Assembly: GCA_016786495.1 (NCBI GenBank)
Contig: JAEUUJ010000022.1
Span: 62,001-126,000, forward strand
DNA: 64,000 nucleotides
Direction of reading: 5' to 3'
DNA from: Cyclobacteriaceae bacterium
GTDB lineage: Bacteria > Bacteroidota > Bacteroidia > Cytophagales > Cyclobacteriaceae
The position numbers and the translations under genes were made by a program. Under the pieces are notes generated by a model, which saw nothing but the letters and a program-made list of their open reading frames with translations, was not told the DNA's origin and did not search any database. Position 1 is the first letter of the stretch; every line of letters starts with the position of its first letter. This document shows, piece after piece, positions 42,519-50,834 of this stretch.

Positions 42519-43994
42519 CTAGGAAAGTTTACGTAGAAATTCGTCACGGACTCCGGCCAGTTTCTTTTGTCTGCTCTTATCCATCTTGTCATACTGACGA
42601 ACCATCATCGACATCCGTGGATTTTTCAGAAACATCGTCCGGTGTTTATTGATAAAGTGCCAGTACAACGCATCCCACGTTTCGCACCAGTCGCCTTTTT
42701 TGTAGTTACTCATCTTGAGCAGATAATTAGATCCTGAGATGTAAGGCTTGGTACTCATCAGGCCACCATCGGAGAACTGACTCATTCCATAGACGTTCGG
42801 CACCATCACCCAGTCGTACGCATCGATGAACAACTCCATAAACCAGCGATATACCTGATCAGGGTCGAATTCGCACAACATCATAAAGTTGCCCATCACC
42901 ATCAAACGCTCGATGTGATTGTTGTAAGATGTCTTTAAAACTTTTTGGATCACATGGTCGACCGGTTCAATGCCCGTAGAAGCAGTCCAAAACGATTCCG
43001 GAATATCACGTTTGTGTTCCCAATGGTTCACCGTCCGCTGCTTTACCCCTTCGCGGACGTATACCGCGCGAATGAATTCACGCCAGCCGAGAATCTGTCG
43101 CACAAAACCTTCCACCGAGTTGATCGGCACGTTATTTCGCCTCACAAACGCCAGGGTTTCTTCCAGAATTTCGGCTGGGGTGAGCAGCCCGATGTTGAGG
43201 GCGGGGGTAAGTACAGAATGGAATAAAAAAGAATTGCGGTCAATAATGGCATCCTGATAAATGCCATACTGCTGAAACCGCTCGGTCAAAAAACTCTCAA
43301 GATTAGCCCGGGCTTCCTGCCGGGTGACCGGATAAATGAAATTTCCCGCTTCACCATAATGATTCGGGAAATGGTTCTCAACATAGGTTTCAGCTTCTTT
43401 CAAAAATTTGTTTTGCGTAAACTCAGGCAACGCTGGCGGAATAACGGACGGGGGCATCTTCTTCCGATTCTCGGTATCGAAGGTCCACTTCCCTCCTACC
43501 GGATTCCCATCTTCTATCAGGATGTTCAACCGCTTGCGTTGTTCGATATAAAAGTCCGTCAGGAAATATCGCTTGCGCGAAGCAAAGAAATCATCAAGAT
43601 ATTTCGTTGTACAGAGAAACGCAGGCGAATCGTAATAGTGGATGGCGATGTTGTGCTGCGATGCATATCGTTTCAGGCGTCTCTCCAGCAAGTAGTCGAC
43701 CGGGTCAACCACATGAAACTTTTTTACACCTGATTTGGCCAGCGACTCCACAACTTCCCTGAGGGTGGGATATTCATGAATGGCAAAATAGTGCGCAGTG
43801 ATTTTCTGACGGACCAACTCATCTTCATACGCCTTCATCGAAGCCCGGTGAAGAACAAGTTTTTTCTTATGGAATTTGTACTGGCGGAAGAAGAGTTCGT
43901 CCTCGATCAGTGCTGCGGCCCGGCCCTTGACAACAGCCGGACTATCTTCGAATAACTGATGGGGAAATACGAGGGAGATTTCGGACTGCTTCAT
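42519..43994 (-). CDS. Bacterial cryptochrome/6-4 photolyase relative (FeS-BCP family)
   Basis: This 491-residue protein belongs to the FeS-BCP/PhrB branch. It starts Ser-Leu-Val-Phe-Pro-His-Gln-Leu-Phe, has His-His-Glu-like blocks and the family run Tyr-Asp-Trp-Val-Met-Val-Pro-Asn-Val-Tyr-Gly-Met-Ser near the C-terminus. Of the four Cys that hold the 4Fe-4S cluster in PhrB, only two can be placed (Cys374 and Cys437, counting from Met at 43994). The Cys-x-x-Cys pair and about ten residues around it are missing. The frame is open to 44069, but the Met at 43994 matches the family start. It is expected to use FAD for DNA repair or signalling. Confidence 0.9.
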   Translation of the reverse strand: MKQSEISLVFPHQLFEDSPAVVKGRAAALIEDELFFRQYKFHKKKLVLHRASMKAYEDELVRQKITAHYFAIHEYPTLREVVESLAKSGVKKFHVVDPVDYLLERRLKRYASQHNIAIHYYDSPAFLCTTKYLDDFFASRKRYFLTDFYIEQRKRLNILIEDGNPVGGKWTFDTENRKKMPPSVIPPALPEFTQNKFLKEAETYVENHFPNHYGEAGNFIYPVTRQEARANLESFLTERFQQYGIYQDAIIDRNSFLFHSVLTPALNIGLLTPAEILEETLAFVRRNNVPINSVEGFVRQILGWREFIRAVYVREGVKQRTVNHWEHKRDIPESFWTASTGIEPVDHVIQKVLKTSYNNHIERLMVMGNFMMLCEFDPDQVYRWFMELFIDAYDWVMVPNVYGMSQFSDGGLMSTKPYISGSNYLLKMSNYKKGDWCETWDALYWHFINKHRTMFLKNPRMSMMVRQYDKMDKSRQKKLAGVRDEFLRKLS

Positions 43995-44208
43995 CAACGC
44001 ATTAACATCTTTACCCGGCATTTGTTCAAACAAACTGGATTCCCCGAAGTCTCGACGGCAGTTTTTCATCCGGTTAGGCGCGTCCGTTATCGAACACGTG
44101 TTCCCAAAAACGTTCGGACAATCCTCAAAAAAAGCCCAAAAATGCCGTAAATTTCAAAAACATTTAGAAGGCACAGATGTTGTAACAGGATAGCTATACC
44201 TCCGTTGT

Positions 44209-46653
44209 ATGTTAGCCAACTACCTGACCCTCGCCTTCCGGAATCTCCAAAAGAATCTGTCGTTTACCGTTATCAACACGCTTGGCCTTTGCCTGGGGAT
44301 GACTGCATTTATCATGATCACGCAGTACATCGCGTTCGAAAAAAGTTACAATTCGTTCCATACAAATGCTGCCGCACTTTACCGTGTGCTTCATGAAAAG
44401 GGTCAAGGCCAATATGATGCTTACACCGCCCCGGGGTTTGCTCCGCGGGCAGCGGCAACGATCAGCGGTATTGATCAATATTGCCGGTTGGCCGAAGGTG
44501 CTAACCTGGGCACCGGGATTGTGACTTGCGAGAGCGCAGCCGGAGATGCCGAAAAATCGTTTCGTGAAAATAACTTTGTTTATGCCGATGCAGGTTTCTT
44601 CGGATTCTTCACATTTGGGTTAACAGAAGGAACCGCGGCTTCTCTGAAAAAGCCAAACGTAGTTGCACTGTCCAGAAAAACAGCTCTCCGATACTTTGGC
44701 AATGAACCAGCCATCGGTAAAACCCTTACACTCAACAACCAGTTCGGAAAAACGCTGTATACGGTGGAAGCTGTGTACGAGGATATGCCGGAGTATTCTG
44801 ACTTGCGTTACGACATGGTCTTCTCCATCCAAACCTTGTACAATGCCGCGAACCTGAACGGAAACGAAATGTGGGCGAGTATGGACGGTACAGGAAGTCA
44901 GTGGTTATATACCTATGTTAGACTGAAGGCTGAAGCCAATCCATCACAGGTTTCCGATTTATACACTAAACTCGAGCGTGACGTTAACCCGGAGGAAGCA
45001 AGTTCCATTGTCTTGCAGCCGATTTCCGACATGCACCTCGGACGTTCACTGACCGACCCGTTACCAACCTTCGGCAGCCTGAAATTTGTGTACCTCCTTG
45101 GCGGAATCGCTGGTTTGATTCTGATTATTGCCTGGTTTAACTACATCAATCTGTCAACCGCAAGCGCGTTGAAGCGCGCAAAAGAAGTTGGTATCCGCAA
45201 AGTTGTCGGGGCAAGCAAAGCCCAGCTTGTCCGGCAGTTTTTAGGTGAATCAGCCATGCTCAACATGCTTGCATTTATTTTGTCGATCACATTAGTTACC
45301 GCATTGCAGGCTCCGTACACGAGCCTGATTGGCAAAAACATCGAACTGCAAGTATTGAACAACAACAGCTTTTGGATTCTGGCGCTGGTTATTTTGATCC
45401 TGGGCACACTTGGCTCGGGCGCATACACTGCGTTTGTTTTGTCATCCTTCAATCCTTCAAAAGTGCTCAAAGGGATTTTCAGCAAATCCGACCGGGGTAT
45501 CTTCGTGCGGAAGGCACTTGTGGTGTTTCAGTTTTCAATCTCGCTCATGCTGATCGCAGCCACGGTAATTCTTTTTCAGCAATGGAAATTCATGCAGGAT
45601 AAAGACATGGGGTTGAACGCAAGTCAGTTGCTGGTGATCCGCGGAGCCGAGGTAAACCGCGACAGCACATTCCGCGACCGAAGCGCTGCATTTGAAGGAG
45701 AAATCAGTCAGGCATCGTTTGTACAACGCTTCAGTCGTTCCGGAAACGTGCCGGGCGATGGGTTTAACTTTTCAACATCCGGCATTACGCGTTTAAACCC
45801 GCTACCGGGCGATGAGAAGATCGGGTACAACATCATTACGATTGATGACCGATACCTCGACACTTACGAAATCGCGCTGGCTGCAGGTCAAAATTTTACT
45901 CCGGAAATGTGCCAGAAGTCGTGGAACGAATTTGAATACGCAATTGTCAATGAACAAGCGGTAGCGTCATTGGGCTTTGCCACTCCGGAAGAAGCGGTGG
46001 GCCAGAAAATAAAATGGAACGAACGCCAGGTTATGATACGGGGGGTGGTTAAAGACTATCATCACCTGTCGGTGCAATACACTATCGACCCCATTGTATT
46101 TTTACCGGCCCGAAACGGAAGTTACTATACGGTAAAACTTGCCGGCAACAATATGAGCGCTCAACTCGCTTCACTGGAGACATTCTATAAAAAGAATTTC
46201 CCCGGAAACCCGTTTGAGTTTCAATTCCTCGATCAGACCTTTGCCGCCAAGTACACTGCCGAACAGCAATACAGCATTATTTTCACCATTGCGTCCTGCA
46301 TGGCCGTGTTTATTGGTTGCCTCGGGTTGTTCGGACTGGCGACCTACAGTGTCGAACAACGAACAAAAGAAATCGGCATCCGAAAAGTATTGGGTTCAAG
46401 TGTTTCGCAAATCGTAAACCTGTTCTCGCGCGACTTCCTGACGCTGGTGGTGATTGCCTTTATCATTGCCGTGCCCCTGTCGTGGTGGTTTATGGAGCAG
46501 TGGCTGCAGGGCTTTGCGTACCGGGTAACAATTAGTTGGTGGGTCTTCGCAGTATCCGGTCTGGTTACATTAGTCCTTGCCTGGGTTACGGTTGGAATGC
46601 AGGCCTTCAAAGGTGCCGTAAGCAATCCCGTAAATTCGCTGCGAAGCGAATAA
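44209..46653 (+). CDS. MacB/FtsX-type ABC permease
   Basis: The 814-residue product has two FtsX-type halves, each with membrane helices and a large periplasmic MacB-PCD-like domain. There is a first helix at about 20-42, a cluster at about 285-430 including the Arg-Ala-Lys-Glu-Val-Gly-Ile-Arg-Lys motif near 322-330, and a second cluster at about 690-800 with Thr-Lys-Glu-Ile-Gly-Ile-Arg-Lys near 721. Such permeases are very frequent in Bacteroidota and usually work with a separate ATPase. None is adjacent here. The substrate (lipoprotein, peptide or drug) is unknown. Confidence 0.93.
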   Translation: MLANYLTLAFRNLQKNLSFTVINTLGLCLGMTAFIMITQYIAFEKSYNSFHTNAAALYRVLHEKGQGQYDAYTAPGFAPRAAATISGIDQYCRLAEGANLGTGIVTCESAAGDAEKSFRENNFVYADAGFFGFFTFGLTEGTAASLKKPNVVALSRKTALRYFGNEPAIGKTLTLNNQFGKTLYTVEAVYEDMPEYSDLRYDMVFSIQTLYNAANLNGNEMWASMDGTGSQWLYTYVRLKAEANPSQVSDLYTKLERDVNPEEASSIVLQPISDMHLGRSLTDPLPTFGSLKFVYLLGGIAGLILIIAWFNYINLSTASALKRAKEVGIRKVVGASKAQLVRQFLGESAMLNMLAFILSITLVTALQAPYTSLIGKNIELQVLNNNSFWILALVILILGTLGSGAYTAFVLSSFNPSKVLKGIFSKSDRGIFVRKALVVFQFSISLMLIAATVILFQQWKFMQDKDMGLNASQLLVIRGAEVNRDSTFRDRSAAFEGEISQASFVQRFSRSGNVPGDGFNFSTSGITRLNPLPGDEKIGYNIITIDDRYLDTYEIALAAGQNFTPEMCQKSWNEFEYAIVNEQAVASLGFATPEEAVGQKIKWNERQVMIRGVVKDYHHLSVQYTIDPIVFLPARNGSYYTVKLAGNNMSAQLASLETFYKKNFPGNPFEFQFLDQTFAAKYTAEQQYSIIFTIASCMAVFIGCLGLFGLATYSVEQRTKEIGIRKVLGSSVSQIVNLFSRDFLTLVVIAFIIAVPLSWWFMEQWLQGFAYRVTISWWVFAVSGLVTLVLAWVTVGMQAFKGAVSNPVNSLRSE

Positions 46654-46776
46654 TTAGTCGGATCTAAATTTTAACCGCTTGATCGTGGTAAATGCAAAGC
46701 ATTTCCTGAAACACATGCGTATATTTGATAAGGAATGAGCAAGAGAAGCATCTCATTGCTTGAACAGACCTGATCC

Positions 46777-47487
46777 ATGAGCATGGTAACAATCGACAAC
46801 TACCTCGACAGTCACTACATCCACAGAAGCAACTGGTTACGGGCAGCCGTACTCGGAGCAAACGATGGAATTATCTCCGTTTCCAGTCTTGCAATTGGTG
46901 TTGCTGCCGCCAGCACCACCCGCGATCCGATCATGCTGGCCACGCTTGCCGGCCTGGTAGCGGGTGCGCTTTCGATGGCTGCAGGTGAATATGTGTCCGT
47001 TAGTTCACAGATGGATACCGAAAAATCCGACATTGAACGCGAAGCCGAAGAACTTCGCACCATGCCGGAAGTCGAGCTCAACATCCTGACCGAGATCTAC
47101 GAAAAAAGAGGATTGAAAAAAGAAACTGCCCGGCAGGTAGCCATTGAACTTACCGAAAAAGATGCGCTCGCAGCGCACGTACGCGATGAACTCGGCATCA
47201 ATGAAGTTACGCAGGCTAACCCCATTCAGGCTGCACTGGCTTCAGGCGCGTCTTTTACAGTAGGTGGTTTTTTGCCTTTGATTGTTGCTTTGCTCGCGCC
47301 CATTAATGGAATGGAGTACTGGATCTACGGATCAACGATCGTTTCACTCATAATTCTCGGGGCGATTGCTGCCAAAACAGGCGGCTCAGGAATTACCAAA
47401 GCAATTCTGCGAATTACCATTTGGGGAACACTGGCCATGGGCGTATCCGCACTGGTAGGATACCTGTTTGGCGTGCATGGTGTCTAA
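46777..47487 (+). CDS. VIT/CCC1-family iron/manganese transporter
   Basis: The 236-residue product has five membrane helices with the family motifs Leu-Gly-Ala-Asn-Asp-Gly-Ile-Ile-Ser near residue 26 and Gly-Ala-Leu-Ser-Met-Ala-Ala-Gly-Glu-Tyr-Val-Ser-Val near 67. A charged cytoplasmic segment (about 88-150, rich in Glu) matches the metal-binding domain of plant VIT1. The predicted role is H+-coupled Fe2+ or Mn2+ export from the cytoplasm. It is a single gene, converging on the DUF5777 gene. Confidence 0.93.
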   Translation: MSMVTIDNYLDSHYIHRSNWLRAAVLGANDGIISVSSLAIGVAAASTTRDPIMLATLAGLVAGALSMAAGEYVSVSSQMDTEKSDIEREAEELRTMPEVELNILTEIYEKRGLKKETARQVAIELTEKDALAAHVRDELGINEVTQANPIQAALASGASFTVGGFLPLIVALLAPINGMEYWIYGSTIVSLIILGAIAAKTGGSGITKAILRITIWGTLAMGVSALVGYLFGVHGV

Positions 47488-47488
47488 A

Positions 47489-48403
47489 CTATTCCTGGTC
47501 TATGCGGGGCTTGCGAAGGGTGAACACGCGTGAAATTGTGAAGCCAAGGCGAATATCCCCTTTAAAGAAATCACCGGTGGTTTCAGAAATAAACGTGCGT
47601 TCTGTCATACCCGTTGAGTTGGTCATGTACAGTTGAAATACGTGGCCACCGGTTTCCACATCAAAGCCCACCGATAGCGAGTTATACGTTCCGGCAAACT
47701 GGTTAGCCGGAAGTTGATAGTAGTACTCCACATTCACGCTTACGCGTTTACTTAACTTGAAACGACCGCCCGCGCCAACCGAGAACAGGTCGTTCGGGTC
47801 GCCCGCTACCGGCACAAGGTTGTAATGAACTACCGTAGGCATCAGCTGAAGCGACAAGCCTTCGGTAAACTTTCGGGCAAAGATTATTTGTCCACAGTAA
47901 TAGAAATTCGAGCTCTGATAGTTGGTGCGGCTCGGATCATCAAATTTCAGTGATTTATACATGACTGTTCCCACTACGCTCAGCGACAAGGGCATGTTGC
48001 GCGCTCCGGATGATTGGCGGAGAACCTTATACTTTGCAAACCCGTCAAACTGTTTCTGGTAGGTACTCCGGCCGACACCGATCATGAGCCGCTTCGTTAA
48101 CCCGTAGTCGAAACCCATCCGCATCGAAGCATTGTCCAGGCCCCAAAGTTCATAGGCTCCGGTGCTCACGAATCCAAACCGGTGCGAGATCCGAAAGTCA
48201 AGCACACCCGGGGCAACATTCTCGATGGAGTGTCCATTGATCAACCGCGTGGTTTTAAACGCAGCCGTTGCATACTCGGTCTTGTTTTTATCCGTAGTCT
48301 CCTCGTCCAGCATTTTCATCAGGTCGTCCTGCGCCACTACCGGCAACGCGAGCGTCATCAACGCCCAAATCGCAAATGCTGTCTTGTTATTTTTTAGGCT
48401 CAT
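47489..48403 (-). CDS. DUF5777 beta-barrel protein
   Basis: The 304-residue product has a signal peptide (ending Ala-Leu-Pro-Val-Val-Ala-Gln) and matches the DUF5777 barrel family. It shows Thr-Thr-Arg-Leu-Ile-Asn-Gly-His-Ser-Ile-Glu, Asp-Phe-Arg-Ile-Ser-His-Arg-Phe-Gly and Gly-Leu-Asp-Asn-Ala-Ser-Met-Arg-Met-Gly segments in the first 100 residues. It is the last gene of an operon that starts with an OB-fold protein and two cytochrome-like lipoproteins. The ATG at 48403 is preferred over 48418 because it gives a clean signal peptide; either overlaps the YceI gene before it. It may be an outer-membrane partner for electron carriers. Confidence 0.88.
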   Translation of the reverse strand: MSLKNNKTAFAIWALMTLALPVVAQDDLMKMLDEETTDKNKTEYATAAFKTTRLINGHSIENVAPGVLDFRISHRFGFVSTGAYELWGLDNASMRMGFDYGLTKRLMIGVGRSTYQKQFDGFAKYKVLRQSSGARNMPLSLSVVGTVMYKSLKFDDPSRTNYQSSNFYYCGQIIFARKFTEGLSLQLMPTVVHYNLVPVAGDPNDLFSVGAGGRFKLSKRVSVNVEYYYQLPANQFAGTYNSLSVGFDVETGGHVFQLYMTNSTGMTERTFISETTGDFFKGDIRLGFTISRVFTLRKPRIDQE

Positions 48404-48938
48404 AACTGCAGTTAACACGGATATCGATTGTTTTGGAAATTTTGTCTTTGACCAGCGATGGAACTTCTATCTTGTAGTCTGCCAGTGCAACCGTAAAACT
48501 ACCTTTAAGGATTAGTTTACCAGATGCTACATCCAGTTGACCGGAAGCCGTAACAGGTTGCTTTACCCCGTGGAGTGTCAGGTCGCCCGCAAGGGTCACC
48601 GGGTAGGAACCATCTTTCGAAAAGTCGATCGCTGCGAGGTTTGTAATCTTTCCCTGAAAGGTCGACTTCGGGAATTTATCAGACTCCACATAGTTCTCAT
48701 TAAAGTGCTCTTCCATCAGTGCCTTTTCAAAGCGGAAACTTTTCACCAACACCGCAAACACAACTTCGCCTGACGCGGAATTCAAGATGCTGGTCACCTC
48801 ATTATTAACCGCATCAATGTTTTCGACAGAGGTTTTAGAGAAGAAGGATATTTGTCCACTGCGCGTCATAAACAAGGATTGCGAAAACACCGTCAGACTT
48901 ATTCCCGTCAGGAGACAGATGATCAATATTCGTTTCAT
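48387..48938 (-). CDS. YceI family protein
   Basis: The 183-residue product has a signal peptide (ending Val-Phe-Ser-Gln near 20) and the YceI barrel pattern: Gly-Gln-Ile-Ser-Phe-Phe-Ser-Lys-Thr near 30, Phe-Pro-Lys-Ser-Thr-Phe-Gln-Gly-Lys-Ile near 90, Gly-Asp-Leu-Thr-Leu-His-Gly-Val near 117 and Ile-Asp-Ile-Arg-Val-Asn-Cys near 173. This is the third YceI-type gene in the window. It overlaps the DUF5777 gene by 17 bp and follows the cytochrome gene by 12 bp. Isoprenoid or quinone binding would fit an electron-carrier operon; this is inference. Confidence 0.92.
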   Translation of the reverse strand: MKRILIICLLTGISLTVFSQSLFMTRSGQISFFSKTSVENIDAVNNEVTSILNSASGEVVFAVLVKSFRFEKALMEEHFNENYVESDKFPKSTFQGKITNLAAIDFSKDGSYPVTLAGDLTLHGVKQPVTASGQLDVASGKLILKGSFTVALADYKIEVPSLVKDKISKTIDIRVNCSYEPKK

Positions 48939-48950
48939 ATAAGAGAGTTT

Positions 48951-49334
48951 TTAGTTATTAGCTGCACCGGCATCGATCCAGCTTTGAATTTTTTTAATGT
49001 CGCAGGCGCTCAGTTTTCCACGGCCCTCAGGCATAGCCTTAAAGCCGGGGTCATGCCGAATGCTCCCCATCAAACTTCCATTGCTCACATAGTTCGAAAC
49101 GTTGCTGTACGTATCCAGGGAAATATCGCCCGAAGGCGAACTGCCGGCATGACATCCGTTACAATACTTCTCCAGCATCGGCAACACGTCCGTATTGAAC
49201 GTAGACACAAATGTTGAATCACAGGTAGTGATGCCGTAGAGCGTCTCCTCATTATCGTAGTAGCACCCGCCCAACAGTCCACCGGCAATAATCACCAGCC
49301 AACTCGTTTTCAGAAAAAATAATCGAACCTTCAT
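48951..49334 (-). CDS. Cytochrome c-like lipoprotein
   Basis: The product of about 127 residues has a lipoprotein signal (Leu-Leu-Gly-Gly-Cys) and one heme-c motif in Glu-Lys-Tyr-Cys-Asn-Gly-Cys-His. The C-terminal part (Met-Gly-Ser-Ile-Arg-His-Asp-Pro-Gly-Phe-Lys-Ala-Met-Pro-Glu-Gly) holds the Met-Pro likely used as the distal ligand. A near-identical C-terminal segment occurs in the gene just before it, so the two are probably duplicates in part. It starts at 49334 rather than the longer 49361 frame, which would overlap its neighbour by 23 bp. Confidence 0.88.
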   Translation of the reverse strand: MKVRLFFLKTSWLVIIAGGLLGGCYYDNEETLYGITTCDSTFVSTFNTDVLPMLEKYCNGCHAGSSPSGDISLDTYSNVSNYVSNGSLMGSIRHDPGFKAMPEGRGKLSACDIKKIQSWIDAGAANN

Positions 49335-49338
49335 ACGC

Positions 49339-50028
49339 TTAGTTATCAAGTGCACCTGCATCTATCCATTTTGAAATTTGCGTGATCTCGCAATCCGAAA
49401 GCTTACGTCCTTCCGGCATGGGCTTAAAGCCCGGGTCGTGCGAAATACTTCCCATCAGTTTTCCGTTGTCAGCTTGTGCTTTGATCTTCGCATAAGTCGA
49501 TAAATCGACTTTTCCACTCAGCGATCCCGGTTTATGACAGCCCACACACTTGTTATTAATGAGGGGCTCGATCACAGCAGCGAACGTGAATGTTTCCGGA
49601 TCGCAGTAACAATTACAATTGGTCGTGTTCTTCGCGCCTTCGTTAATCCATACCCGGATGGAATCTTTCTGAGCAGCAGTCAGCGAACCATCGGGCGGCA
49701 TCCGGTCTTCACCATTTTCGAAAAGAACTTTATACAGTTTGCTGCTATTGGCATTTCCGGGTGAGATGCCGCGCTTGATGATGTTGGTATAACTATCCAG
49801 TACATACCCTTCTTTATGCGATGATGCATTGTGACACTTCGTTATCGCACAGGAAGAAACAAAAATCGGAAGAACGCTGCTCTCAAAGCAAACCGAACCG
49901 TCACTCGTACATCCCGGATCGGGATTTTCCTCCGGAGGTTCCGGTAAAATAAGTGTCTCATGTATGCACGATTCCGTAACCATACCGGCACATACTATGA
50001 CAATCCCCGCAAGCCATTTACTTTTCAT
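49339..50028 (-). CDS. Diheme-type cytochrome c lipoprotein
   Basis: The 229-residue protein has an N-terminal export signal with Cys21 as a possible lipid anchor. It has two candidate heme sites: Cys60-x4-Cys65-His66, an expanded motif, and the ordinary Cys161-Val-Gly-Cys164-His165. An Asn-Cys-Asn-Cys-Tyr-Cys run sits near 137-142. The protein looks like a fusion of two domains, and its second half is close to the 127-residue neighbour. The Met-Pro ligand candidates fall in Asp-Arg-Met-Pro-Pro (about 109) and Lys-Pro-Met-Pro-Glu (about 207). It is an exported electron carrier in an operon with OB-fold, YceI and DUF5777 proteins. Confidence 0.88.
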   Translation of the reverse strand: MKSKWLAGIVIVCAGMVTESCIHETLILPEPPEENPDPGCTSDGSVCFESSVLPIFVSSCAITKCHNASSHKEGYVLDSYTNIIKRGISPGNANSSKLYKVLFENGEDRMPPDGSLTAAQKDSIRVWINEGAKNTTNCNCYCDPETFTFAAVIEPLINNKCVGCHKPGSLSGKVDLSTYAKIKAQADNGKLMGSISHDPGFKPMPEGRKLSDCEITQISKWIDAGALDN

Positions 50029-50446
50029 ATTCCTGATTTAAAATTCCGTTGGTTATAATAACATCCGATAAAAATCCCTTACAAATCCCCTTAATCCGCA
50101 CCGTATCACCCGGTTGCAAACTCGTCTGTGCATCAAGAAGTGTACACCGCACTCCGAACAGAATGTCGTCAGTAGCCAGCGCCACTACCGTATGGCGCTC
50201 CATATCCGAAGTAATCTCGGTGATCTTACCGGTCACCTCTACAGCTTTGTCCAGGTACCGTTTGTTTGCATCCTGCTCATTGGCTACAAAGTCGCTGAAC
50301 AACTGAACCGCAGTAACCGAAATGGCCTGCTCGTTCTCTACCGAGCGGTGCGACTTAAAAAAGATCGCATAAAACGCCAGTGCTGCAATCGCCCCTGCAA
50401 CCGCGACCGAAATGATGATCGTATAAAACAGCTTTCTTGTTTTCAT
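50018..50446 (-). CDS. OB-fold (tRNA_anti-like) membrane-anchored protein
   Basis: The 142-residue product has one membrane helix (about 8-27) and an exported OB-fold domain, with Lys-Ala-Val-Glu-Val-Thr-Gly-Lys-Ile-Thr-Glu-Ile near 64-75 and Pro-Gly-Asp-Thr-Val-Arg-Ile-Lys-Gly-Ile-Cys-Lys-Gly near 111-123. The frame opens earlier at 50464, but an AAAGGAGAT ribosome site lies just before the Met at 50446, which fixes the start. It is the first gene of an operon with cytochromes, YceI and DUF5777. The role of these OB proteins is not known; the fold can bind small ligands or protein partners. Confidence 0.88.
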   Translation of the reverse strand: MKTRKLFYTIIISVAVAGAIAALAFYAIFFKSHRSVENEQAISVTAVQLFSDFVANEQDANKRYLDKAVEVTGKITEITSDMERHTVVALATDDILFGVRCTLLDAQTSLQPGDTVRIKGICKGFLSDVIITNGILNQEYEK

Positions 50447-50495
50447 AACCGCATCTCCTTTCACTCAATTTCTAAAATCATCCACGAACTCTGTG

Positions 50496-50507
50496 TGACT
50501 TTAGTCC
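50496..50507. promoter_or_regulatory. Near-match Crp/Fnr-type box before the OB-fold/cytochrome operon
   Basis: TGACTTTAGTCC matches TGAY-N4-RTCA at all constrained positions but the last. It lies 49 bp before the OB-fold gene start at 50446. This 370-bp gap also holds two related sites nearer the USP gene; I see no gene in it. Confidence 0.4.
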
Positions 50508-50742
50508 CACAATACAATGATGTTTGTCAGATTGTTGATTAAACTGAAATTCAAACGCTTCATTGTTCCAACACCGCTTAGTTGTCAAAAAAAGGTTAAC
50601 AGTTTGAAGATATTCTGAATAGAATCTGAAGACTTTCTGTTTTGGTGGAGCAAGGCCAAAATCAAGCTTGCCTTGAAGTGCTATGGTGTCACCATAAAGA
50701 CAAGTAAGTCAGAATAAATCCAGAGAAGCTATCGTCAAAACA

Positions 50743-50777
50743 CGACAAAAGTCACCGGCAACGCGCGACTTTCGTCA
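50743..50777. promoter_or_regulatory. Two tandem GAC-N4-GTC boxes before the USP-Mla operon
   Basis: CGACAAAAGTCA (50743-50754) and CGACTTTCGTCA (50766-50777) both match the palindromic core with C instead of T at position 1, start-to-start 23 bp. They lie 57 bp before the USP gene. Tandem spacing of about two helical turns suits two regulator dimers on the same face of the DNA. Confidence 0.45.
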
Positions 50778-50834
50778 TGCTTCGTCCCGCCAGCGTGCGC
50801 CTACCTTCACAAGAGCGTAACTAACCCTTGCATT

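Noticed and set aside
42519..44069. Plain CPD photolyase as the identity of the second flavoprotein
   Set aside because: The N-terminus and the C-terminal Val-Met-Val-Pro-Asn-Val block place it in the FeS-BCP/PhrB branch.
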